Origin: Chrysochromulina parva
Lineage: Eukaryota > Haptophyta > Prymnesiales > Chrysochromulinaceae
Assembly (NCBI GenBank): GCA_002887195.1
Contig: PJAB01000512.1
Location: 1 to 24,953, forward strand
Length of the DNA: 24,953 nt
Direction of reading: 5' to 3'
In this document: positions 17,167-24,953 of the stretch, piece by piece
How the letters are laid out: each line of letters begins with the position of its first letter
Numbering within the stretch: position 1 is the stretch's first letter
Program-made: the position numbers and the translations under genes
The notes under the pieces: generated by a model
The model's database searches: none
Seen by the model: only the letters and a program-made list of their open reading frames with translations
Told to the model about the DNA's origin: nothing

Positions 17167-17408
17167 CGCCCCCGGATTGCTCCGACGACTCCGACGAGTT
17201 CTCCGACGTGCTCCGACGCGCAACAGTCGCACAACGGTTCCAAAGCTTGTTGGACGAAGCGCCAAAAAAATCGCACGCGCGTAATGGGTTTTACATCTCA
17301 TGTAATTGAGTTATGTTTCGACACACAAGTCTCCGTTCACAGCCGTCGCCGACAAAGAATTACTGGCAACTCGCCGCCCGCCCAGCCCTCGGTCTTTGCC
17401 TCCTCGTG
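17167..17408. promoter_or_regulatory. Divergent region between GNAT and centrin genes
   Basis: 242 bp between the chosen start codons. It has a clear local drop in GC at about 17270-17345, which is the likely promoter core for one or both genes. Four CTCCGAC words lie at 17180, 17189, 17201 and 17211, just upstream of the GNAT start. The bidirectional role is inferred from orientation. Confidence 0.45.
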
Positions 17409-18045
17409 ATGCTGAAGAAGCCCTCAACGACGCCTGCAGGCCGTCCTGACAGGGGCGCGGCGCGCAAGGCGCTCACTGAGGAGCAAAAGTCGGAGCTGAA
17501 AGAAGCCTTCGACCTCTTTGACACCGAACGGACTGGCCAGATTGACTATCATGAATTGAAGGTCGCGATGCGCTCGCTTGGGTTCGAGGTGAAAAAGGCC
17601 GAAGTGCTAAAAATCATGGAAGAGCACGACGTGGCCCAACGAGGTGCATGCACGCGCCATCGATCGATTTGCTGCCGTCTATTTCTCCAGCCACCGCGCT
17701 TACAGGCCATACTCGGCTCATGGAAGCCAGTTGCTCACGCACTGAATCGTCATCCCACTCCTCGCAGGTACCATCGGCTACGACGAGTTTCTCGAGATCA
17801 TGGCCCAGAGGATCGCTGCGCGCTCGCCCGAGGAGGAGCTCGCCAAAGCCTTTCAGCTCTTCGACGAGGATTCGAGCGGCAGGATATCACTGCGCAACAT
17901 GCGCAGGATCGCCAAGGAGCTCGGAGAGAACCTGACCGACGACGAGCTGCAGGCGATGATCGACGAGTTCGACACCGACGGCGACGGCGAGATCTCCGCG
18001 CAGGAGTTTGCAAACATCATGAAGTCGACGAGCTTGTACGAGTGA
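17409..18045 (+). CDS. Centrin (EF-hand calcium-binding protein), two exons
   Basis: Centrin is a small calcium-binding protein of basal bodies, centrioles and contractile fibres. Exons 17409-17643 and 17768-18045 give 170 residues, the usual centrin length. A variable basic N terminus ([20 protein letters not shown]) leads to [19 protein letters not shown]. Loop 1, [12 protein letters not shown], is canonical. Loop 2, DVAQRGTIGYDE, lacks acidic residues at positions 3 and 5 and is probably weak. Loop 3, [12 protein letters not shown], ends in Asn, as in other centrins. Loop 4, [12 protein letters not shown], is canonical. [20 protein letters not shown] and the end KSTSLYE are diagnostic of centrin rather than calmodulin. 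The frame continues upstream to an ATG at 17313, but that extension is unlike centrin. TGA lies at 18043-18045. Confidence 0.96.
17644..17767 (+). other. Centrin intron (GT-AG, 124 bp)
   Basis: Donor CGAG|gtgcat and acceptor cctcgcag|GTACC. Splicing rejoins a Gly codon (G|GT) at the Gly of the second EF-hand loop and restores the frame. Read-through would leave the centrin frame and lose EF-hands 2 to 4. Confidence 0.93.
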
Positions 18046-18425
18046 CCAGTGAGCAAGCCCAAGAGCCCAACCAAAGCCCAACAGCCGCGCCCGACGCGGC
18101 GCAGCAAGTCACGGTGTGGGATCTCAGCCTGGCGCCGATAAGGCGCCGATGGGCGATGGCGCGCGTTCTGAGCTGCGTTCGCGCAATCCTGACGCTCCAC
18201 GTCCAACATTAGAGATGCGGCCCCCGTGCATGGCCATGGGTGTCCGGAGAGATGCGCGTTGTGTTGAATCATCTCAGCAGCAGCGATACTAATCGAATAC
18301 AACAGATTACAATTGTACCACAACAGGGGTCACACCTCAAGCGCGCGAATTCACACCATTTCACACCTACAGCGCGCGAACTCCTCCGCTCCTGCGCCGC
18401 CCTGAAGCGCGCGCGGCTATAGCGG
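18046..18425 (+). other. Intergenic region between centrin and ELL-like gene
   Basis: 380 bp. The first part (to ~18210) continues GC-rich and is probably the centrin 3' UTR. From about 18265 to 18365 the DNA is AT-richer (AATCGAATACAACAGATTAC), the likely promoter and 5' UTR of the next gene. CACACCT and GCGCGCGAA occur twice each there (about 18331-18373). No gene was recognised. Confidence 0.5.
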
Positions 18426-18461
18426 ATGGCATCCACTCCAATCGTCGGCCGCACATTCGAG
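18426..18461 (+). repeat. Duplicated coding start MASTPIVGR, copy 1
   Basis: The first 36 coding bases match 19653-19688 at 31 positions, with a 16-base identical core (18438-18453). The first three mismatches are third-position and silent (Ala, Ser, Thr). Similarity begins at the ATG and I see none upstream. Confidence 0.9.
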
Positions 18462-19577
18462 CTCTGCCGTCCCCAAACAGGTGGAGTGACGACGGTCGCC
18501 ACTCTGCAGGTCCCACACCAGCTGGCCGAGCGCCTGCTTGCGGATCCATCACTCCCAATCAGCCTGACAATTTGTGTCGGTCAAGCAAACTGCGGCACCC
18601 TCCAAGTTGGTGACGAGGAGGTGAGCTTTCAGAGTGCATACGAGCGCCATCGAGAGCTCTTCCAGCAAGACGAGCCGAACGATGCCTTCAGACTAATCGG
18701 CGCCGTGCACGAGCGGCTCTCTGTGGGTCAGAATTCCAACACGGCGGCAGCGGCGCAGGCCCAGCTCGAACGGTCGTCGACGACGGCGCGAGAGGCGAGC
18801 GATGAACGCAAGGCCATCCCGCTCACAGATAATCACATTGCCGCCCGTTGCGTACCAGGCGCGAAGGGCCTCTCGAAGACGCCGGGGACCGCGTCCGGCG
18901 CCCATGCGCGACATCGACCCTCCTCCTCGGCGCCAGCACCCATCATTCCACGAGCAGCCAGGGCTCGGCCGAAGGAAGAAGAAGCTGCGGCTCGCCGGGA
19001 GGCCAAGGCAGCGCCACCTCGTGATCCTTGCGGCAGCCACGGCGGGGCGCAGAGCGGACAAGTCAGCCTCAAGCGACGCGGCGCGGATCGTGATGACACC
19101 AACAATGAGGGTCGTAGGAGCGCCACCGGAGCAGCCGATGGCGGTGAGCGTGGTAAGATCGGGAAGCGACCCAGCGCGCCCGTCGAGTCGTCTGCCTGCT
19201 CTACCACCCCGTCTGCCGCCTCGGGATCCGCTTCCGCTGGGGCCGCTGCGCGCAGACAGTTGAGCGTGCCCGCCGACTTGCGCATCAGCTCATCGGAGCA
19301 GCTCGACGAATGCAAGCGCGAATTCCGAGCGCGCTACAAGCTGTACTTGACCATCGACGAGGAGCTTGCTGCCAACACGGCCAAGTTCGAGCAGCTCGAG
19401 GCGCAGCATGCGCGCGCCAGCAGCGCTGAGGCACGCGCTCTCGCGGAGCATATCCAGCAGCTGTGGGCGCAGGGGCAGCCAAGCACCCTTCGGAAGGTCG
19501 AAGAGTATCGGCGACTGCACGTAGAGCTTTCACGGCTCAAGCAGGCCATTAACCAGTGGGTAGCCACGTGTATGTGA
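18426..19577 (+). CDS. ELL-like RNA polymerase II elongation factor candidate (OCEL domain)
   Basis: 383 residues, ATG 18426 and TGA 19575-19577. The C-terminal ~90 residues match the occludin/ELL (OCEL) pattern: ISSSEQLDECKREFRARYKL (287-306), FEQLEAQ, then KVEEYRRLHVELSRLKQAIN (357-376). This is a helical hairpin with the expected EQ-x(n)-F-x(n)-Y start and LxxLKxxI end. The N-terminal ~100 residues (ATLQVPHQLAERLL, SLTICVGQANCGTLQVGDEE, FRLIGAVHERLSV) are compatible with the ELL N-terminal domain, including the small-residue 'LGxIxxxLxV'-like end. That match is weaker. Ala/Arg/Ser-rich low complexity lies between. Family knowledge: ELL increases the elongation rate of polymerase II in the nucleus; basic KRR/KR patches would fit nuclear import. 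The first twelve codons are nearly duplicated at the start of the next frame, whose ATG is 75 bp downstream of this stop. Confidence 0.6.
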   Translation: MASTPIVGRTFELCRPQTGGVTTVATLQVPHQLAERLLADPSLPISLTICVGQANCGTLQVGDEEVSFQSAYERHRELFQQDEPNDAFRLIGAVHERLSVGQNSNTAAAAQAQLERSSTTAREASDERKAIPLTDNHIAARCVPGAKGLSKTPGTASGAHARHRPSSSAPAPIIPRAARARPKEEEAAARREAKAAPPRDPCGSHGGAQSGQVSLKRRGADRDDTNNEGRRSATGAADGGERGKIGKRPSAPVESSACSTTPSAASGSASAGAAARRQLSVPADLRISSSEQLDECKREFRARYKLYLTIDEELAANTAKFEQLEAQHARASSAEARALAEHIQQLWAQGQPSTLRKVEEYRRLHVELSRLKQAINQWVATCM

Positions 19578-19652
19578 AACTGGTGTGAATAGCGTTCCTC
19601 TTAGGCGGGAAGCGAAGGCGGAACGCAGCGGAGTTGGGCGCCAGGCGCTTCA

Positions 19653-19688
19653 ATGGCGTCAACCCCAATCGTCGGCCGCAAAGTCGAG
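19653..19688 (+). repeat. Duplicated coding start MASTPIVGR, copy 2
   Basis: Counterpart of 18426-18461: 31 of 36 bases identical. Residues 1-9 are identical (MASTPIVGR), then the proteins diverge (TFEL versus KVEG). The position is exactly at the start codon of the giant frame, which supports this ATG as its start. Confidence 0.9.
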
Positions 19689-22600
19689 GGCACGACCTTC
19701 GTCGTCCGCACCGCGCCATCCGCCCCTTCTCCTAGAGAATGGATCGCCTCGCAGCAGCAACGCGTTGCCGCTGAATCGCAAGGAGTCGCTCCAAAGAAAG
19801 CAACTGTCGAGATGACTCGCAAGGCTGCTGCGCCGCCTGCAGCAGAGCCGCCACTGCCGCCGCAGCCACCTCCAGCCGCGCGACCTTCGTCTCCACCTCC
19901 GCTCTCCGTGTTGGACGTTGCCGCGGTCCAGCCAACTCCTCCACCGCCGCCGATGGCACCGTTGAGAGCTATGCCGACTACGGTGTCCAAGGCAAGCCTC
20001 TCTGTGCTGGCCTCTCGCCTGCAGGGCGTGACGACCGACCGGCTCTTGGAGATCTCCTTCGGCACGGCCGTGGATGCACCCAAGGCGCCGCATGTGCCCG
20101 GCTTTTACGGAAAGCCTCTCCTCTCCGGTGGTCGGCGGTCCTACGAGATGGGGCCTGTGAAGGAGAGCGCCCGCGCCGTGCAGTGGAGCAGGCCTGTGGC
20201 CCCGGCAACGATGGACCCGCCAGCGTCGATGATCGAGCTGCCGCCGCCACCACCACTTCCGCCCGCTGCGGCCTCGCCGGTCAGCGGCATCGATCCCACG
20301 ACCATGTTTACAGCCCTTGGCAGCCGGTGCGGCGCAACAGTCGCGCGCCCTCCTTCCATGCCGCCACCGCCGACGCACCGGCCGCGTCTGGGCGACGCGA
20401 GCTTTTCGTGCGGCGGCTGGATCCCCACGATCGCCGATGCCCAGGCGGGCAGCGGCGGCGTCGTCGTCATGTCGAGTGCGGCACTCACGGCGCGACTAGG
20501 TCACTCCCTGGCAGGTCACTCCCTGGCAGGTCACACCCAGCAGGCTGCGATCTCCAACACGGCGCATACACACGACGGCGCACCGCTCATCAGCGCCAGC
20601 GCGAGCGGCGGCAACGTCCTCGGGTACCTCCGTGCCCTTAGCGCCAGCGGCGGCGACGGCCCGTCCCGAGCCGTCGTAGCTGGGCGCATCGCGGCTGGCC
20701 TAGCGGACGAGACGAGCAGCCGCGAGCTGAGTGTCGAAGGTGTATCTCGAGCCTTCATTGACGAGACGAGCAGCCGCGAGCTGAGTGTCGGAGGTGTATC
20801 TCGAGGTGTATCTCGAGCCTTCATTGCAGCGTCGGCCGCCGCGGCCGCCTCGCTCGCAGGCTCCGAACACGTGGCGCCAACCTTCGAACCTTCGAAGCAC
20901 GACCTGCTGCCGGCCAAGCCGGCCGCCGACGGCGCCTCGTCGCTGTGGGCTTCATTGGACGCTTCGATGCCCGATCGCGCCACGTTGAGCGCTCTCGAGG
21001 CGCCGAAGCACTCCAAGTCCGCCGGGGCGATGGCCGCTTCCGCGGCGGAGGACGACGCTGCGGCGGCGAGCGAGAGGGCTGCAGTCCACGCGCCAGCCAA
21101 CTGGCGACAGCCGCGTCGCGTGCCGATCCCGGCGGCCGCGGCCGTGGCGGCTGACGCGTGCCGAGAGGCGCATGGACCAGGCGCCAGTGCATCGGGCGCG
21201 AGCGGCAGGCTGGGAGGGCCACGGCGCGTGTGCGTGAGTGGCACAGGCACGCCAAGCGCCACTGGCGCGCGCGCAGGCGGCGCTGAACGGCTCGCTGTCT
21301 CGACCTCTTCGCCGGCCCTGCGCTCGCGCAGTGACATAATACCGCGCACCAACTCCGTCGCGGAGGCCACCGCCGCCACTCGCCTTGAGCGCAGCCTTGG
21401 CAGCGCAGGGGCCGCGGCGACGGTGCGCGCGGCGGCGGAGCAGAGGACGACCGCGCGAGCCAGTGCGTCGACGGAGAGGGAGGATGTCAACCCCACCTCG
21501 CCCCTCCGCCCGCGGCCCAAGGTCCCTGCGCGCGGATGGCCTCGCGCAGCTGAGCAGCCTATCCTCGACCTTCCTTCGCCTCCCCTGGCCGCCACCGCTC
21601 GCCCCGCGGCCGCTGGTCGCTCGAGCAGCGCTACTGCTGGCACTGACGACGAGGTGCACTCACGTGGTGACGAGATGCAATCTCCGCCCATCTTCCGCGC
21701 AATTCGGAGTGCCGCGTCCCAGGCGGCCGCCGCCTCTCTGGCCCTCTCCTGCGGCGGCGCTTCCGAGGCTGTGGAGGCCGCCACCGCGCCCGAAGCCCCT
21801 GTTGTGCCGCCCAAGGCAGCCCATGGGTACTCGTGTGCCGCCGCCGCGGCCGCGTGTGCCGCCACCGCGGCCACGGTCGAGTCCACCGCCTACGATGTGC
21901 GACCACTGCCGCCGCCCCCACTCGCGGCGATCGCCCCCAGGCCACCGCCCATGCCACCCTCACAGCCGCCCCCCTCGGCAACCACCTCGGACTCCGAGGT
22001 GAGCTCTCCCTTCTCCTCCATCCCTCTCCACCGCTCGCGCCTCGCCTCCGCCGTTGCGCCCAGCGCCGGCGTCCTCGGCGCCGCCTGCCCCAGCAGCACC
22101 GCCGCTGGCGCGACCGGCACAAGCTCGACGGGTACAGCTGGGGGCTCCCCCCCCGACTGGGCACACCCGCCGTTGACGGCACGGGCCGCCGCCCCGCCAC
22201 GCAAGCCACCCCTCGACCCCGCCGCCCGTGGCGTCGGCGCCGCTGGTACTGGTGGCGAGCGGGTTGGCGCGGTGGGTGGTGGCACCGTCGGCGGCGGCAC
22301 CAAGCCAGCCGTGGCCGAGACTGCTCTGCCGCGCAAGCCCCCACTGGACCCAGCCGCACGACGGGCGCTCCCGCGCTCCGCCAGCGCCGGCGCGATCCCA
22401 ATCAGCGTGCCGGCGACCAGTGCCAGCGGCTCGCGGTTGCAGTGGCCGAATCAGTCGTCGCAGCCGCATCTACCCGAAGGTCGGCAGCCACTCAAGGTCA
22501 TCAGCGCCGAGCAGCGTGGCAAGGCGCAGGAGTACATGCAGCGTAAGCGCGAGCGCGAGGCACGGGAGGCACGGGAGGCCAAGGAGGCGGCGCTCGCGCG

Positions 22601-22904
22601 CGAGGCGGCCACACAGCGCCGGCTGCTCGAAGTCAAGATGATGGCGCAGCTGCGTCTCAAGCAGGCCTCGGCTGCCAAGCCCGCCGAGCCACCCAAGCCG
22701 CCGCCACCAGCACACGGCCGTGGAGCACAGCCGACGCGTCTCGAGCTGCCGCCCGCGCGGCGCACTGGCGGCGGTGTGGCTGCCTCCGCCGACGCCCGCG
22801 GCGGTGGTGGCGGCGGAGGCCGACCGCGTCGTCGTGGCCTTGGCGCTGAGATGGAGGCGGCCGCCGTCGAAAATCTGTTCCCCGAGAACGAGATGAGGTA
22901 CGAG

Positions 22905-22936
<32 letters not shown>

Positions 22937-24953
22937 TGAAGACGAGGCGGAGAGGGAGGCGGCGGCGGCCGAGGCGGCGGCAGCCTTGCAAGCCAAGGCA
23001 CGTGCTGCAGCCGCGGTGCTTGCACGCTCGCTGCCGCCGCGTGAGGTGGCTGCATTCCAGCTCAGCTCCCAGCTCGAGAGCCTCCGACGTGCCATTCCGC
23101 AGGAGCCGGTGCCTGGGATCACGTCGCCATTCCTCGAAGCGATGAACCGGTTCCAGGAGTCGCTCGAGATTTTGAGCTCGGCGTCCGGGAGCGCCTCTGC
23201 CACGCCCTCCGTGCTTGCCGACAACGACGAGGCCGCCACCGACGAGGGCGCTGCGGTGAGGAGCGACGAGACGACGTTGAAGGCGGCAGCGACGTCGAAG
23301 GCAGCGGCGGCCTCGACGGCGGCGGCGGCGGCGGCGACACGCGCGGCGGCTCGCGCGGCGGCGGCCCGCGCAGCGGCGGAGGAGGCCCTGTACGACGAGG
23401 TGACCGGCGCTTACGAGCCAGCGTCCGTCGAGGAAGCCATCTCCGGAGCATACAAGCCAGCGTCCGTCGACGAGTCTCTCGCTGATGAGGGCGCTCTCGA
23501 CCGCGAGCTTCTCCGCGAGCTGCGCGCCCAGATGTGGGGGCGGTCGGCAGAGCCAGCGAGCCAGCGGGCGGGCGAGACAGCGACGGCGGCCAGCGCGAGT
23601 GGAGGAGTCCCTCGGCCGGACAGGTATCGGCAGGCCATGGAGCTGTTTGAGGACCTGTCGCCCGGTCGGCTGGGGCATGGGGCTGTCGATCCGCTCGAAG
23701 TGGCGGAGCTTCTCGCCGAGGGACGTGCGTTCCTCTCGAGCCCCACCGCGCTTGGCGCGGCCTCCCCCCTTGAGGGAGGGCTGCTTTTGACGAAGCGCCA
23801 CGCGTGGGAGGAGCACTCGAGGCTCCAGGGCGACGATCATGACGATGAGGGAGATGACGCTGACGACGCGGACGACGCGGACGACGCAGACGACGCTGAC
23901 GACGCTGACGACGCCGATGACGCTGATGCCGCCGCCGCAGAGGCCGAGGCCGCGGCTGCCGCGGCTACCGCTGCGCCCGTTGTGGAAGAGGATGCTCTCG
24001 AGGAGAGCGTGGCTCGATCGTTCGGCCCACGCTCGCCGCTACACTCCCCCAGCTGCCATGACTGGAAGCACGGCGCCCGCGACGGCGCTACCTGCGCCTC
24101 GCGCAGTTCCGACGGTCGCTCCTCCCGATACAGCCCGTCGGCGCACTCGGCCTCCTCCGGCAGCCTGGCCCTCACCGCCGCCTCGTGCTCACCACGCTCG
24201 CCACGCTCACCACGGCGCTCACCACGGCGCTCCGGTCGCTCGCCCTCCGCCTCGAACGCGCTCGCCACGGCGCTCGCGCACTCCCCCTCGGCTGGCTCGC
24301 TACCCGCGGGGCAGCGTGAGCTTACCCGCCTCAGCGGGCGCGGCGCCGAAGCCTTGGCCGCCACTTCCACGGCACGCCGGCGCGAGCAAGGCCAAGCGCG
24401 CCAGGCTCTTGAGCGGCTTCATGTGGCTGCCGCCGCGGCGCGTCGTGCGGCACGCTCGCCGCACCCACCGCCGCAGAGCTCTGGCATACCGAGCGCCATA
24501 CCGAGCGCCAGCCCCCGCGCACCCAGCCCCCAAATGACTAGCCCGCCCAAGACGACGCACACCGCGAGCAAGGGGGGGGGTATCAAGGGGACCCCAGGCA
24601 AGGGGGCGGTGTCGACAGGCTGCGGGGGGCACCAAGCAAGCGTCGCCAGTCCGCGGGCGGGGTCCGAGGCCGTGGGCGGCGACAAGAGTGGTGGCTCGGG
24701 CGGCCCGCCTGCCTCACCGCCTCCTCGCTCGCGCTCCTCGCCGGCTCTCGCCACCTCACCCAGATCGGAGAGTCGTCGTCAGTGGCTCGACGCGGCCGCC
24801 GCCCATGCCGCCGCGCACGCCGCGCCCACGACAGCGCCCACGACAGCGCCCTCGCATCTGGCAGCACGTCCGACGGGTGCGCCCACGACAGCGCCCTCGC
24901 ATCTGGCAGCCGCGCCCACGACAGCGCCCTCGCATCTGGCAGCACGTCCGACG
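19653..24953 (+). CDS. Giant low-complexity protein of unknown function, 3' partial (1767 codons without a stop)
   Basis: I translated every codon from ATG 19653 to the right edge and found no stop. The frame is unbroken for 5301 bp while both strands around it are fragmented, and third positions are mostly G/C. I recognise no catalytic domain. In order: MASTPIVGR; Pro-rich blocks (~45-110, 185-250); a more ordered patch (ASRLQGVTTDRLLEISFGTA, ~118-137); internal tandem repeats (20499-20528, 20706-20825); long Ala/Ser/Pro linkers; two RKPPLDPAAR motifs; a charged coiled-coil-like helix at ~947-1010 (AEQRGKAQEYMQRKREREAR); an acidic run (Y-E-E-D-E-D..., ~1083-1100) then Ala-rich helix; ATSPFLEAMNRF-like and EALYDEVTGAYEPASVEEAI segments; a DDA repeat (~1401-1430); Ser-Pro-Arg repeats; and Ala-Pro-Thr-Thr repeats at the edge. 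It is probably a largely disordered scaffold or nuclear/cytoskeletal protein (inference). Confidence 0.8.
20499..20537 (+). repeat. 15-bp tandem repeat (GHSLA)
   Basis: Units 20499-20513 and 20514-20528 are identical and a third is partial. They encode GHSLA-GHSLA-GHT in frame within the giant protein. Confidence 0.9.
20706..20825 (+). repeat. 54-bp tandem duplication with nested 12-bp duplication
   Basis: Unit 1 is 20706-20759 and unit 2 is 20760-20825. Unit 2 carries an extra copy of GGTGTATCTCGA. Both encode an 18-residue block starting DETSSRELSV and ending SRAFI. One base differs between the units outside the insertion. All changes keep the plus frame open. Confidence 0.92.
22200..22361 (+). 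repeat. Two copies of the motif RKPPLDPAAR
   Basis: 22200-22229 and 22332-22361 encode the identical ten residues with several synonymous codon differences, separated by a Gly-rich linker. Protein identity with codon divergence suggests selection on a short linear motif rather than a recent DNA duplication. Confidence 0.85.
23853..23931 (+). repeat. Asp-Asp-Ala repeat (9-bp-like units)
   Basis: About nine GAC-GAC-GCN units encode (DDA)n, followed by an Ala-rich block. It gives a strongly acidic segment. The antisense frame reads Ser/Ala repeats and is a shadow. Confidence 0.9.
24189..24251 (+). repeat. Ser-Pro-Arg repeat
   Basis: TCACCACGC-type 9-mers encode SPRSPRSPRRSPRRSGRSPS. Basic SP-rich tracts like this are common targets of proline-directed and SR-type kinases (family knowledge). 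The role here is unknown. Confidence 0.85.
24834..24953 (+). repeat. 32-bp repeat, three copies, encoding APTTAPSHLAA
   Basis: Identical 32-base copies at 24834-24865, 24879-24910 and 24912-24943, at spacings of 45 and 33 bp, all in the frame of the giant protein. The CACGTCCGACG tail appears after copies 1 and 3. The array runs to the window edge and probably continues. Confidence 0.92.

Noticed and set aside
15847..17262. GTTGGACGAAGC on both sides of the GNAT gene as mobile-element direct repeats
   Set aside because: A 12-base match is expected by chance several times in a window this size; no inverted repeats or transposase.
17313..17408. N-terminal extension of centrin from the upstream ATG
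   Set aside because: The extension is unlike any centrin N terminus, and it would occupy most of the 242-bp divergent promoter region.
16117..17409. 430-residue plus-strand frame
   Set aside because: Antisense shadow of the GNAT gene, which carries an acetyl-CoA motif; no domain in this frame.
20531..21886. 451-residue minus-strand Ala-rich frame, and the 456-residue one at 22470-23840
   Set aside because: Both lie opposite the unbroken 1767-codon plus frame; Ala/Arg/Ser-rich readings of GC-rich DNA without motifs.
22494..22680. Coiled-coil segment as part of a NEK-type kinase tail
   Set aside because: The KAQEYMQRKRE-like string is only loosely similar and no kinase domain lies in the visible part of the frame.
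24834..24953. Repeat array at the right edge as a CRISPR-like array
   Set aside because: Spacers are 1 to 13 bp and the repeats are in frame with the coding sequence; the organism is eukaryotic.

Overview
The window is eukaryotic nuclear DNA from a GC-rich, compact, intron-poor genome, most likely a haptophyte-type microalga. The reasons are GT-AG introns in eRF1 and centrin, strongly G/C third codon positions, proline-rich extracellular proteins with a Cys-rich DGVCSDGG module of the kind I associate with haptophytes and related algae, long Ala/Gly/Pro/Asp low-complexity tracts, and the absence of prokaryotic operon structure. The species assignment is inference. No rRNA, tRNA, CRISPR array, transposase or integrase was seen.

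Layout. 2-1972 (+): 3' part of a proline-rich single-pass membrane protein, followed by a 10-bp tandem array (2009-2085) and a gene-poor stretch with a perfect 22-bp palindrome. 2667-4475 (-): a membrane protein of unknown function with a duplicated W-E-T-D-D motif. It is divergent, 155 bp apart, from 4631-6307 (+), an OTU-family cysteine protease-like protein. 6693-8309 (+): translation termination factor eRF1 in three exons. 8825-9982 (-): an N-myristoylation-motif protein with an IQ motif and a MARCKS-like basic/Ser/Phe region. It is divergent from 10182-12107 (+), a fucosyltransferase-like glycosyltransferase. 12283-14145 (+): an SLC22/OCT-like MFS transporter. 14726-15502 (-): an ankyrin-repeat protein. 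15916-17166 (-): a HOOKLESS1-like GNAT protein with an apparent membrane hairpin, divergent from 17409-18045 (+), centrin (one intron). 18426-19577 (+): an ELL-like protein with a C-terminal occludin/ELL (OCEL) domain. 19653-24953 (+): a reading frame of 1767 codons without a stop that leaves the right edge, a very large low-complexity protein.

The genes do not form one pathway. They are a mosaic of housekeeping genes (eRF1, centrin, probably ELL), surface and secretory genes (proline-rich protein, glycosyltransferase, transporter) and unknown proteins. Three divergent pairs have short shared 5' regions and are the likeliest units of co-regulation. Two neighbourhood themes deserve attention: calcium/calmodulin-type signalling (a MARCKS/IQ-like protein and centrin in the same window), and the ELL-like gene followed after 75 bp by the giant frame, both beginning with the same nine residues MASTPIVGR.
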